58,965 nucleotides of DNA from a virus: the IMG/VR virus record IMGVR_UViG_3300044654_000030, positions 1-58,965 of that record, one strand, 5' to 3'. A program made the translations under genes and the position numbers. The notes under the pieces were generated by a model. That model saw only the letters and a list, made by a program, of their open reading frames with translations, had not been told where the DNA came from and did no database searches. This document shows positions 7,475-14,922 of this stretch, piece after piece. Every line of letters begins with the position of its first letter. Positions within the stretch are counted from its first letter, which is position 1.

Positions 7475-7752
7475 CGATACGGCCTCCGCTCGCGGGCCGC
7501 GTGCCACGCCAGGACGGCGGCCCCGGTGGTCCGGAGGGACTTGTTCCGCCGGCCCCCCGGCGTGACGTCGATGGCGGGGAAGTCGCCCCGCGTGACGAGG
7601 ATGCGGGCGTGGGACACGCTGCACCCCAGCAGCCGGGCGACCTCCGGGATCGTGTACAGGGCCTCCGGGTCGATCTTCGGGGTCCGGGCCGCCTGGGCGG
7701 CCTCCAGGGCGGCGACGCGAGGTTCCAGGGCGGCACAGTCGGGGCAGGTCAT
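7471..7752 (-). CDS. Excisionase/MerR-type HTH protein, first of a tandem pair
   Basis: 93 residues with the same N-terminal MTCPDCAALE as the next gene, a short coiled-coil (RVAALEAAQAARTPKIDPEA) and the HTH LYTIPEVARLLGCSVSHARILVTRGDFPAIDV. The two proteins clearly arose by duplication but their recognition helices differ, so they probably read different sites. First gene of a leftward operon leading into the integrase. The divergent spacer 7753-7861 has no clear promoter. Confidence 0.75.
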   Translation of the reverse strand: MTCPDCAALEPRVAALEAAQAARTPKIDPEALYTIPEVARLLGCSVSHARILVTRGDFPAIDVTPGGRRNKSLRTTGAAVLAWHAARERRPYR

Positions 7753-7861
7753 CGGCGGCTCTCCACGCGGCTCGGGTGCCGGCGCGAACGTCGGGCCGGC
7801 GCGTCCCCATCATCGGCGGCGACCCCGCCGCGTCGGCTAGTTTTCTCCGGGGAGGTGGCGG

Positions 7862-8272
7862 ATGGGCGACGACATCCGGAGCGCGTTCGCGAAGGCCGGC
7901 GGCGACCCGCAGGGGGCGCTGCTGGAAGTGCTGATGTTGTTCCTGAGGCACCAGCGGGACTCGAACACCGCGATCGCCGCGCTCTCGCAGGCGATCCAGA
8001 CGCAGCGCGACGACAAGCGGCTGTCGAAGATCGAGTCGCTGGTGGAGGAGTGCCGGGAGCGGCTCACGCGGCTGGAGCAGGAGATCCGGGGCCTGGTCGT
8101 GATCCTGGAGCCGGGGCTGCGGCCGGCGCTGGCGGAGCTGGCGGTCGAGCCCGAGAAGATCCTGCGCGACGCCCTGCACCGGCCGGGGGAGGGGGTGCGC
8201 CCGGCCCCGGCCATGAATCCCCAGAAGGCGACGGAGGGGACCACTTGGGGGCCGGGCGCACGGCCATCCTAG
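7862..8272 (+). CDS. Coiled-coil protein, 136 aa
   Basis: Start supported by GGGGAGG at good spacing. Residues 1-60 are helical with hydrophobic LLEVLMLFLRH. Residues about 45-90 (DDKRLSKIESLVEECRERLTRLEQEIRGLVVIL) form a probable coiled coil, and the tail is Pro/Gly-rich. Function unknown. It is divergent from the HTH pair and its TAG stop shares the palindrome CTAG (8269-8272) with the stop of the convergent gene, leaving no intergenic space. Confidence 0.7.
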   Translation: MGDDIRSAFAKAGGDPQGALLEVLMLFLRHQRDSNTAIAALSQAIQTQRDDKRLSKIESLVEECRERLTRLEQEIRGLVVILEPGLRPALAELAVEPEKILRDALHRPGEGVRPAPAMNPQKATEGTTWGPGARPS

Positions 8273-8577
8273 GCCAGCGGGTCCGGGCGCGTCAAGGGGG
8301 CCGGGGGCCAGTCCGCGGGCGGGGTCCAGCCGAGGCGCTCGGCCAGGCTCAGGATCTGGATCGCCGTGGGGAACCGGCAGCCCGACTCGCGGCGCCAGGC
8401 GTCGAGGGCGCGCAGGAAGGCGGCGTGGCGGTCGAGGTAGACGGCGCAGGGGGCGGTGGAGGGGTCGGCATAGGTGGGGCTGCGCCCCTTGCTGCCGGCG
8501 CGGTTGGCGGGGTTGTAGGCGCGGGGGTAGAAGTCGCGGGGGCGGTCGTGCAGCACGCCGGGCTTCCGGGTGCCCAT
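8269..8577 (-). CDS. Hypothetical protein, 102 aa
   Basis: Basic N-terminus (RPRDFYPRAYNPANRAGSKGRSPTYADPS) followed by a helical domain (FLRALDAWRRESGCRFPTAIQILSLAERLGW) seen in many small phage proteins, possibly helix-turn-helix-like. Function unknown. It is transcribed from a clear promoter at 8669-8696 and ends tail to tail with the preceding plus-strand gene. Confidence 0.65.
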   Translation of the reverse strand: MGTRKPGVLHDRPRDFYPRAYNPANRAGSKGRSPTYADPSTAPCAVYLDRHAAFLRALDAWRRESGCRFPTAIQILSLAERLGWTPPADWPPAPLTRPDPLA

Positions 8578-8668
8578 GCGGGCCTCCGTCGGGTTCGGGC
8601 CGGGCGCCCGCCCCGGGGACCCCACGTCGGGGCTGCTCCGTCGCAGCGGGCCGGGCGCGACGGGGGAC

Positions 8669-8696
8669 ATTCTAGGCGGGCCGCCCGGCGAGTCAA
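8669..8696 (-). promoter_or_regulatory. Promoter TTGACT-16-TAGAAT
   Basis: Minus-strand -35 TTGACT (8696-8691) and -10 TAGAAT (8674-8669), 16-bp spacer. The start would be near 8662 for the gene starting at 8577. The -35 box lies in the loop of a 12-bp perfect inverted repeat. Confidence 0.65.
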
Positions 8697-8719
8697 GCCT
8701 GATCTGGCCGGGCGGCCCG
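8677..8719. terminator. 12-bp perfect stem overlapping a promoter
   Basis: CGGGCCGCCCGG (8677-8688) pairs with CCGGGCGGCCCG (8708-8719). It lies 10 bases after the stop of the head protein gene, so it may terminate the capsid operon. Its loop holds the -35 box of the next minus-strand gene, which also makes it a candidate operator. Confidence 0.55.
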
Positions 8720-8728
8720 CGGGCCGGC

Positions 8729-9328
8729 TCAGCGGCCGAAGACCCGGGCGTTGATCTTGGTGTCGGCCGAGGTCGAGGTCTGGGCCTGGTCGGCGCGGCC
8801 GACGATGGCGACGACGTCGGCGGCCGTCGGCGAGCCGGCGTACTTGTTGATGCGGCCGGCGTCGGAGCTGGTCGCGGAGGTGCCGCTGGCGGCCTCGACG
8901 CGGTCGCCGATGGCGATGTTCGACAGGCCGCTGGCGACCGACTGGACGGTCGTGGGGCCCTCGATGACGACATAGAAGAGGTCGTTGTTGACCACCCCGG
9001 CGGCCGGCAGGAACTCGTCGATCACCCCGGCGATCGCCTCGGTGGCGGGCGCCGAGACGTAGCCATCGACGTAGCAGCCGTGCGGGCTGGTGGCGGCGAA
9101 CCGGGCGAGCCGCTTGGGCAGGAGGTTCTGCCCGGAGGTGTTCCTCACGACCTTCACCCGGATGCGGCGGCCGGACGGATCGTTCTGGGCATATCCGTCC
9201 GGGGCGTTCACCTCGAACGTATATTCCTTGCCCTCCAGGTTCGGGCCGCCGAGGTTGGTCGTATCGATCGTCCCGCCATTGTAGAAGGTTTCCCCCCTAG
9301 CGAATGGCGGTGCTTCGTCGCGGGCCAT
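8729..9328 (-). CDS. Putative head decoration or head-associated structural protein
   Basis: 199 residues, beta-rich with many Gly/Thr/Val turns. N-terminal FYNGGTIDTTNLGGPNLEGKEYTFEV and C-terminal GSPTAADVVAIVGRADQAQTSTSADTKINARVFGR are typical of virion surface proteins. Last gene of the capsid operon, after scaffold, major capsid protein and two microproteins, with AAGGA before the start. The decoration assignment rests on position and composition; a short-tail or head-completion role is possible. Confidence 0.55.
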   Translation of the reverse strand: MARDEAPPFARGETFYNGGTIDTTNLGGPNLEGKEYTFEVNAPDGYAQNDPSGRRIRVKVVRNTSGQNLLPKRLARFAATSPHGCYVDGYVSAPATEAIAGVIDEFLPAAGVVNNDLFYVVIEGPTTVQSVASGLSNIAIGDRVEAASGTSATSSDAGRINKYAGSPTAADVVAIVGRADQAQTSTSADTKINARVFGR

Positions 9329-9338
9329 GAGCGGGTCC

Positions 9339-9566
9339 TTATGAGAGATGCCGGGCCAGGGTCGCCAGACCCGCGCGGTTGAACAGGACGCCGAGGGCGG
9401 CCAGGACGCTCTGGACGGCGGCGTCGTACTGCTTCTGGGTGGCCTGGTAGACCGCCAGCCCGATCAGGCCGGCGGCGGCCAGGTAGGTCTTGTAGCCGTG
9501 GGGCCCGGCGGGGGCGGGGTCCGGCACGATGGGCCCGTGGGGCGGGTCGAGGTAGGTCGTGCTCAT
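9339..9566 (-). CDS. Small membrane protein, holin-like
   Basis: 75 residues: Pro-rich N-terminus, one hydrophobic helix YLAAAGLIGLAVYQATQ, then a second amphipathic helix AVQSVLAALGVLFNRAGLATLA. This KTYLAAAxxIGLAVYQ pattern occurs in small phage membrane proteins often annotated as holins. The lysis role is inferred; no endolysin was recognised nearby. It overlaps the preceding microprotein gene by ATGA. Confidence 0.5.
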   Translation of the reverse strand: MSTTYLDPPHGPIVPDPAPAGPHGYKTYLAAAGLIGLAVYQATQKQYDAAVQSVLAALGVLFNRAGLATLARHLS

Positions 9567-9727
9567 GGCGTCCTCGGGGGCCGGGTCGCCCCGGGCTCGA
9601 CCCCGGCCCCGGGGCTGACGGCGGGGCGTGGGGCGTCGTGGGGCGGCGGGGGCGACTTGACGTTGCCGCGGGGCTTGCGCGAGCCCGCGGGGCCGGACTG
9701 GTGGGCGGAGCGGGGCTTCTTGGGCAT
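9563..9727 (-). CDS. Basic Pro-rich microprotein in the capsid operon
   Basis: 54 residues, Lys/Arg/Pro/His-rich and probably disordered (MPKKPRSAHQSGPAGSRKPR at the start). It lies between the conserved 52-aa microprotein and the holin-like gene, with a 2-base gap upstream and an ATGA overlap downstream. Charge suggests nucleic-acid or capsid binding, but nothing more can be said. The tight spacing is the main support for it being real. Confidence 0.5.
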   Translation of the reverse strand: MPKKPRSAHQSGPAGSRKPRGNVKSPPPPHDAPRPAVSPGAGVEPGATRPPRTP

Positions 9728-9729
9728 CG

Positions 9730-9888
9730 TCACTTCCCCTTCCGGCCCTCGCCGTCGTGGGCCTCGATCGCACGGCGCTGGGCCTCGGCCTGGGCCCGGG
9801 ACTGGGGCTTCTTGCTGAAGCCGCCGGGGTGGTGGGGGCTCGTGACCTTGTACCCGCCCCCGGCGACCTTCTTGACCTTGTATGGCAT
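9730..9888 (-). CDS. Conserved phage microprotein (MPYKVKKV family)
   Basis: 52 residues, too short for many gene callers. The pattern MPYKVKKVAGGGYKV, then a Pro-Gly-Gly segment with SKKP, then a helix AQAEAQRRAIEAHDGE, matches a widespread family of small phage head-region proteins of unknown function. It lies directly after the major capsid gene in the same operon and ends 2 bases before the next microprotein start. Confidence 0.75.
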   Translation of the reverse strand: MPYKVKKVAGGGYKVTSPHHPGGFSKKPQSRAQAEAQRRAIEAHDGEGRKGK

Positions 9889-9908
9889 AGCTGGGTGGTC
9901 GATCCGGC

Positions 9909-11006
9909 TTAGGTGAGCTTCTTGAAGGCGACCTGAAATTTCGGATTAAACACACAGTTGCCATAAAAATCCACAGAGAACCGCCAGCTCTTGGTGGCGA
10001 TGTCGAGGTCGGGGCCCTCGGGGACGAAGACCTGCGCCTGCTGCGACCTGAGCTCCATCATGTCCACGTTGAAGCCGTAGCCGGTCGCGGGCGTGATCCC
10101 GTACTCCCAGGTGATATCAACACCATCTTGATTGATGATATCAGAGAACCCCAGCGCGATCAGCGGGCTCTTGTCGGCCTGGCGCTCGACGACGATCCGC
10201 TCCTTGGTCCGGTAGAGGGCCTTGTACGAGCGGAACATCTCGTCGTCGCACATGATGACGTCGAGCATGCCCTTCTGGCTCTTCGACTTCTTGGCCTTCA
10301 CGATGCCGAAGCTGATGGCCTCGACGCTGTTGTTGGCCCAGGTGTTGTTGGGGCTGGCGCCGCCGGGGAACAGGCTGTCGCCGTAGTCAACGACGATGGG
10401 GCTCCAGAAGTCGAACTGCGCGTCGCCGCGGCCGTTGGGCCACGCGGGCAGGCTGCCCGGGTTCCAGGTGCCGCCGTAGAAGCCGGGGACGCAGGAGATG
10501 CCGGCGTAGGTCGCCGTCGGGGCGCCGGCGCCGTTGCCGGCGACCGCGTTGGCCGACAGGAACGACTCGATCCCGTGCATCCGCTTGGAGTTCGCGGGAT
10601 CATATCCATTGGTGTAGAATTCTTCCCCGAACGCATCTTCCATATCATCAATCAAGTCTTTACTGATATCGTCGTAAAGCTTGATGATAGCTTCAGTTGA
10701 ACGATTCTGCAAATACTCACCCTTGGTCATGGAGTCCGTGGTCGAGTACCCGCGCCAGTCGAGGAAGGCGGTCTTGTACCGGTCCTTCCGGCTGAACTCC
10801 AGCGTGTCGCCGTCGGCGAACGGGGTCAGCTTGACCCGCTTGTACTTGACCTTCCAGTCCATGCCGATGCCGGACCAGTTGAAGCTGATGCGCCCCTTCG
10901 ACTTGAGCAGGGCGGTCAGCTTACGATTGCGTAAAATATTAATTTCACGCTCTTTGATGTAATTCCGGATGGTGGAATTCACGATCCGGGACCAGGGCGC
11001 CGGCAT
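9909..11006 (-). CDS. Major capsid protein
   Basis: 365 residues; forms the icosahedral shell, presumably of HK97 fold. Evidence: a basic helical N-arm (IRNYIKEREINILRNRKLTALLK), a central P-domain-like region with MTKGEYLQNRSTEAIIKLYDDISKDLIDDMEDAFGEEFY, and a beta-rich C-terminus ending FGNCVFNPKFQVAFKKLT-like. The scaffold gene lies immediately upstream, and a near-perfect Shine-Dalgarno GGAGGTGA (strongest in the window) fits very high expression. Several segments (about 10,120-10,145, 10,600-10,740 and 10,920-10,985) use AT-rich codons, unlike neighbours. Confidence 0.88.
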   Translation of the reverse strand: MPAPWSRIVNSTIRNYIKEREINILRNRKLTALLKSKGRISFNWSGIGMDWKVKYKRVKLTPFADGDTLEFSRKDRYKTAFLDWRGYSTTDSMTKGEYLQNRSTEAIIKLYDDISKDLIDDMEDAFGEEFYTNGYDPANSKRMHGIESFLSANAVAGNGAGAPTATYAGISCVPGFYGGTWNPGSLPAWPNGRGDAQFDFWSPIVVDYGDSLFPGGASPNNTWANNSVEAISFGIVKAKKSKSQKGMLDVIMCDDEMFRSYKALYRTKERIVVERQADKSPLIALGFSDIINQDGVDITWEYGITPATGYGFNVDMMELRSQQAQVFVPEGPDLDIATKSWRFSVDFYGNCVFNPKFQVAFKKLT

Positions 11007-11033
11007 ATGTTCACCTCCAAGGGTGAATATGTG

Positions 11034-12161
11034 TTACGCGATCTGCTGGAAGTCCGCGTCGGTGATCCCCTCGGCGGCGAACTGCTCTCGGAGGACCTCG
11101 GCCAGCGACCGGCCGCCGGTGGCCGGGGCGGTGGCGCCCGGGACGGAGCCGCGGCGGCCGGGCTCGACGGCCTGGCCCGGGTTGACGTCGGGGCGGCCGC
11201 GGGCGTGCCGCGCCTGGGCGCCGGCGCCGCCGGCCTGGGCCTGGGCCACGGCGAGCTCGCCCTGGAGCAGGCTGCGGGCGAGGTGGTCCTGGGCCCGGGG
11301 GTCGGTGACGCCGGCCGCCCGCAGGGACTGGAGGTGGGCGATGTACCGGGCGCCCAGCGGGGTGGGCACGTACCGCCCGTCGGCGCCGACCAGGCGCCGG
11401 CCGTGGGCGTCCACCTGGTAGATCCAGGGGGCGTTCTGCTCGACGATGGAGGAGACGGTCGCCTGGACCTGGTAGCCCTGGTACTGCTCCTGGACGACCT
11501 GGCGGGCGATCTCCTGGGCGCGGGCCTCGACCATCGGGGCGATCATGCCCATCGGGTCGCGCTGGAACCGGCCCATCCAGTCGGCGTACGCCTGCACCGC
11601 CTCGGCATATTCGGGGTTGACGCCCGGCTTGGCGCGCCACAGGCCGGTCGCCTCGTCGCGATCCACGAGGTTCAGCCACCGCTCATCGAACGGCGGCGGC
11701 TGCCACGCGGGGGGCGCCTCGGGGGCCTGCGCCTGCTGCGCCTGGGCGGCCTGGGCCCGGAGGTACTCCTGGACGCCGCGGTAGTGGGGGGCGAGCTGGC
11801 GGCCGAGCTGGGTGTAGTAGTCGTCCTGGCGGGCCGCCTGGGCGGCCTGGACCAGCGCGACGAAGGCGGCGTGGTCGTCGGCGTGCTGCGAGAGGTCGAG
11901 GCCGTAGTCGCGGGCGGCGTCGCGGATCGACCGCGGGGCGGCCGGGGCCAGGTTCGGGTCGGCCGGAGCCGCCGAGGCGACACCGGACGCGGCCGGTGCT
12001 TCGGCGGCCTCCGAGCCGTCGAGGAATTCGGGCCGGTCCGCCGACGGGCCGACGGCCGGCTCGCCGCCCGATCCGGCGTCCGGGGGCGGGGCGGATTCGG
12101 GCGGCGCGCCCCCGCCCTCGGCGGCGAGCGGGTCCAACAGCAGGAGCCTCGACAGGTCCAT
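11034..12161 (-). CDS. Scaffolding protein
   Basis: 375 residues, acidic Ala/Pro-rich N-terminal 80 residues, then an alpha-helical Gln/Ala-rich middle (YLRAQAAQAQQAQAPEAPPAW, MVEARAQEIARQVVQEQYQGYQ) and a C-terminal helix LAEVLREQFAAEGITDADFQQIA. Composition and position immediately before the major capsid gene are those of scaffolds, which direct procapsid assembly and are then expelled. Sequence similarity could not be tested. The upstream spacer has a possible minus-strand TATTCT box but no clear -35. Confidence 0.75.
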   Translation of the reverse strand: MDLSRLLLLDPLAAEGGGAPPESAPPPDAGSGGEPAVGPSADRPEFLDGSEAAEAPAASGVASAAPADPNLAPAAPRSIRDAARDYGLDLSQHADDHAAFVALVQAAQAARQDDYYTQLGRQLAPHYRGVQEYLRAQAAQAQQAQAPEAPPAWQPPPFDERWLNLVDRDEATGLWRAKPGVNPEYAEAVQAYADWMGRFQRDPMGMIAPMVEARAQEIARQVVQEQYQGYQVQATVSSIVEQNAPWIYQVDAHGRRLVGADGRYVPTPLGARYIAHLQSLRAAGVTDPRAQDHLARSLLQGELAVAQAQAGGAGAQARHARGRPDVNPGQAVEPGRRGSVPGATAPATGGRSLAEVLREQFAAEGITDADFQQIA

Positions 12162-12241
12162 CGCGTCCTCGGATCGGCGGTTGCGGCGTGGGGGCGGGCC
12201 GCGCCCGCCCGAGAATACCTACCCCGCGGCCCGGGGCCCTC

Positions 12242-12270
12242 TTGCCTTTTTCGGCATCACGCCATAAATT
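12242..12270 (+). promoter_or_regulatory. Early promoter TTGCCT-17-TAAATT
   Basis: -35 TTGCCT (12242-12247) and -10 TAAATT (12265-12270) with a 17-bp spacer, in one of the few AT-rich spots of the window, between the divergent scaffold gene and the rightward early block. The expected start is near 12277, about 60 nt before the first early gene. Confidence 0.65.
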
Positions 12271-12336
12271 GTCAGGCGAGCCCCGGGGAGGCGCCCGGCG
12301 GCCGGCAACCGGACGAACATCCAGGAGGTGGCGGCG

Positions 12337-12615
12337 ATGATGCTGGCGATGGGCTTCGGCGAGAAGGCGAGCGTGAACCGGGTGGAGACCTTGTACCTGG
12401 TCGTCGCGGCCGACGAGGCGGGCCAGGAGGCCGTCGGGTTCGCGCAGTTCCCCAACGGGATGCGGTGCCCGCTGGTCTCGGGGCGGCTCCCCGAGGCCAT
12501 CAACCTGGCGACCGAGTCGGCCAACCGGATGGGGGTGCCGACCACGATCGTGCGGTTCGCGCGGGGGTCGGTCGTGGCCGAGATCCGGCCCGAGGCGGAG
12601 GCGCCCCGACGATGA
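12337..12615 (+). CDS. Hypothetical early protein, 92 aa
   Basis: First gene of the rightward early block. Start at ATG 12337 because AGGAGGT is 7 nt upstream; the in-frame GTG at 12328 is too close to it. Predicted alpha/beta: VETLYLVVAADEAGQEAVGFAQF strand-turn-strand, then a helix LPEAINLATESANRMG and strand TTIVRFARGSVVAEI. No recognised family. About 130 bp of non-coding DNA (12616-12747) follow, with no clear signal. Confidence 0.7.
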   Translation: MMLAMGFGEKASVNRVETLYLVVAADEAGQEAVGFAQFPNGMRCPLVSGRLPEAINLATESANRMGVPTTIVRFARGSVVAEIRPEAEAPRR

Positions 12616-12747
12616 GCCGCGACCATCGCGCCGAGAAACTCAGCGCGCCCGGACGTTTCGGCCCGATGATGCCCAGGCACGCGAGCCCGGCGAGAGGCGA
12701 TCGCGACCGCGATCGGCCGGGGATGGTGCGTGCCACGGGGGCAGGCG

Positions 12748-13374
12748 ATGAGCAAGGCGCAGTGGTATCCGACGCCGGAGATCGAGCGGGCGTACGCCAA
12801 CTATTCCCACGGGCTCAGGAGCCGGGTCCGGCAGCTCATGGAGGCCCTCGGGCTGACCGACGAGGAGCTCAGCCTCAAGATGGAGCGGACCGACTCCTAT
12901 ATCCGCCAGCTCCTGAGGGAGGGATTCATCCCGAGGCGGGGCGCCATCCAGGCGATGGCGCGGGTCCTGGGCGTGACGGAGGAGTACCTGCGGTTGGGCA
13001 CGATTTCCGCCGCCCCGGGGGCGGCCGGCGACGTCGAGGGCGGGGACGATGATCAGCACGACGAGGAGGACGAGGACGTGACGCCGAATCATGAGACCAC
13101 CCCGAAGGACGGGGCCGTGCTCCCGGCGACGACGACGGCCGTGCCGACCGAGCGGCCCTGCGGGGCCGAGCGGGCGGCCGCGGACGATGGGCACCTCCGG
13201 GTGCCCCCGGCGCTGGTCCAGTACGCCTACCGGTCGGGGCTCCCGCTCCCCCATGCGGACGCCCTGCTCCTGATCTGGGAGAATGCCCTGGAGACGACCG
13301 CGTTGACCAAGCGACGCGAGCCGACGGCGGAGGACTGGGGGAAATTCCACGCGGCCTTCAAGGATTTCCTGTGA
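12748..13374 (+). CDS. XRE/Cro-CI-type transcriptional regulator
   Basis: 208 residues from ATG 12748. An N-terminal helix-turn-helix (residues about 28-82: LMEALGLTDEELSLKMERTDSYIRQ, then AIQAMARVLGVTEEYL) has the XRE pattern. An acidic Asp/Glu/His-rich linker follows, then a helical C-terminal domain ending AEDWGKFHAAFKDFL. It could be the lysogeny repressor or an early regulator: it lies at the head of the early block near the capsid/early divergent promoters and is not far from the integrase. No LexA-type Ser-Lys protease domain is visible. An extended start at 12730 exists but lacks a ribosome site. Confidence 0.75.
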   Translation: MSKAQWYPTPEIERAYANYSHGLRSRVRQLMEALGLTDEELSLKMERTDSYIRQLLREGFIPRRGAIQAMARVLGVTEEYLRLGTISAAPGAAGDVEGGDDDQHDEEDEDVTPNHETTPKDGAVLPATTTAVPTERPCGAERAAADDGHLRVPPALVQYAYRSGLPLPHADALLLIWENALETTALTKRREPTAEDWGKFHAAFKDFL

Positions 13375-13394
13375 TCTGAAGGGAGGAGGAGCCG

Positions 13395-14015
13395 ATGTCG
13401 CGACCGTACCTGATCGGCGACCTGGTCCGGGTCGGCGGCTCGTGGGGCGGGATGCAAGCCCTGGTCAAGCTGGTCCACGGCTCGGCCGTGGAGGTCCGGC
13501 TGGCGAACGGGCTCTGCACGACCGTGGACGCCGGGGACCTGACGCCGGTGCCGATGTTCGACGACAGGACCCTCGACGAGACGGCGAACTTCGCCGAGGA
13601 GGTGGCCGCCGCGGGGGACCCGGGCCCCGCGGCGCTGCTCCTGCAAGTCCAGCGCGAGGCGATGACCGACATGATCGCCAAGGCCCTGGGGCAGTGGCCG
13701 GAGTGGGCGCCCGTGGTCCGGGCGTTCCTCGACGACGTCGCCCGGGTCCCGGGCATCCGGGTCGGGCAGCGGGCGACCCTGCTGCGGAGCCGGCTGCTCC
13801 AGGAGATGGGCGGCCTGGGCGTGAAGGAGGGGCACCGCCTCGGCTTCGCGGTGCTGATGTTCGAGGTCGCGCTCCAGGTCGTCAACTGGGACCGGCTCAT
13901 CGACGTCCTGTCCGGCCGGCGGCCCCTGGGGTGGGAGCCGGCCCGGCACGCCGCCCCGGAGCACGAGCGGAAGATCCTGGCCGGCCCGGTCGCCGAGGAG
14001 GTGGAGGCCCCATGA
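13395..14015 (+). CDS. Hypothetical protein with SH3-like N-terminus, 206 aa
   Basis: Strong GGGAGGAGG before the ATG. Residues 1-50 (YLIGDLVRVGGSWGGMQALVKLVHGSAVEVRLANGLCTTVDAGDLTPV) have the short beta-strand spacing of a KOW/SH3-like barrel; the rest is helical with a Trp-rich segment (GQWPEWAPVVRAFLDDVARVPG). Function unknown. It begins a chain of seven overlapping small genes ending at 15527. Confidence 0.7.
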   Translation: MSRPYLIGDLVRVGGSWGGMQALVKLVHGSAVEVRLANGLCTTVDAGDLTPVPMFDDRTLDETANFAEEVAAAGDPGPAALLLQVQREAMTDMIAKALGQWPEWAPVVRAFLDDVARVPGIRVGQRATLLRSRLLQEMGGLGVKEGHRLGFAVLMFEVALQVVNWDRLIDVLSGRRPLGWEPARHAAPEHERKILAGPVAEEVEAP

Positions 14016-14365
14016 CGATCCCGACCGAGCCCCCGACCGAGGAGGACCTGACCCCGACGATCGCCGTGGACGGATACGCGATCGGGATCGCCGACCCCCG
14101 CGACGGCCACGCCCTCCCCGGGCGGGAGATCCACGTCCTCCTGGAGTTCCCGCGCCCGTTGCTCCACGATGTGCAGGGTGATACGGTCCAGGTCGCCCTG
14201 CGCCTCGGCTCGACCGAGTCCGTCGCCGAGCTGATCGGGTTCCTGAAGTCGTTGTGCCCGGTGGCCTGGCCCGAGGAGTCCCCGACCAATGGATCGCAAG
14301 AGCGACCGGACGCGCAGCCCGTACCCGATCCCGGAGCCGGACCGGACGCCGCAGAACCTGGATGA
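14012..14365 (+). CDS. Hypothetical protein, first of a paralogous pair
   Basis: 117 residues, overlaps the preceding gene through ATGA. The core GREIHVLLEFPRPLLHDVQGDTVQVALRLGSTESVAELIGFLKSLCPVAWPEE aligns with the next gene's VHLWFEAGGVRFVIRLKSPQECDRLIAILERHRLDVWPEE, so the two are duplicates. The Pro-rich tail overlaps the next gene by 77 nt in another frame. Function unknown. Confidence 0.65.
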   Translation: MTIPTEPPTEEDLTPTIAVDGYAIGIADPRDGHALPGREIHVLLEFPRPLLHDVQGDTVQVALRLGSTESVAELIGFLKSLCPVAWPEESPTNGSQERPDAQPVPDPGAGPDAAEPG

Positions 14366-14600
14366 GATCGGGGTGCCGGCCTACGTCGTGGATGCGTACG
14401 GGGTGGCGTCCTGGTGCCCCGCGCGGGACGGGACGGGGCCGGCCACGCAGGTCCACCTCTGGTTCGAGGCCGGCGGCGTCCGGTTCGTCATCCGCCTGAA
14501 GTCGCCCCAGGAGTGCGACCGCCTGATCGCCATCCTGGAGCGTCACCGCCTCGACGTCTGGCCCGAGGAGGCGTCCGATGCCCCGCACCCGCCCGCGTGA
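14289..14600 (+). CDS. Hypothetical protein, second of a paralogous pair
   Basis: 103 residues. It starts inside the previous gene behind GAGGAG. The beta-strand/helix core ending DVWPEE matches its upstream paralogue. It overlaps the following Cys-rich gene by 23 nt. The pattern beta-beta-helix ending in a Trp-Pro-Glu motif looks like one compact domain; no known family assigned. Confidence 0.65.
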   Translation: MDRKSDRTRSPYPIPEPDRTPQNLDEIGVPAYVVDAYGVASWCPARDGTGPATQVHLWFEAGGVRFVIRLKSPQECDRLIAILERHRLDVWPEEASDAPHPPA

Positions 14601-14922
14601 GCGGCCGCTCCCCGTGATGCCCTCGCAGTGTCCGTCCTGCATCTTCCGCACCGACGGCCACCAGGCCGAGCTGCGCCCGGGCCGGCTGGACGAGATCCGG
14701 GCGTACCTGATCGCCGGCGCGCCCCACGCCTGCCACTGGCCGCAGACGCACGGCGGGCCCCGCCGCGCCTGCCGGGGCGGGCGGGACTTCCAGCTCCAGT
14801 GCTGGCATCGCATGGGCATGATCCCCGAACCGACCGACGCGGCCCTGGCCGAGGCCATGCGGTCCTATGGCTTGTTGCCCCCCGAGCCGGAGACGACCGA
14901 TGAGCCTGCCGTTCCATCCTGA
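14578..14922 (+). CDS. Small Cys/His-rich protein, DUF6283-like
   Basis: 114 residues with CPSC (residues 18-21), a central HACHW, RRACRGGRDFQLQC and CWHRMG. The order CPxC, CH, CRGGRD, then a C-terminal PTDAALAEAMRSYG helix resembles a family of small phage and bacterial Zn-binding proteins of unknown function. Family naming is tentative. Strong GAGGAGG start, overlapping both neighbours. Confidence 0.6.
   Translation: MPRTRPRERPLPVMPSQCPSCIFRTDGHQAELRPGRLDEIRAYLIAGAPHACHWPQTHGGPRRACRGGRDFQLQCWHRMGMIPEPTDAALAEAMRSYGLLPPEPETTDEPAVPS

Noticed and set aside
12612-13052. Frame starting ATGA at the end of gene 12337 and overlapping the XRE gene
   Set aside because: Its product becomes Arg/Gly/Pro-rich noise where it overlaps the well-supported HTH gene; it is only an extension of a shadow frame.
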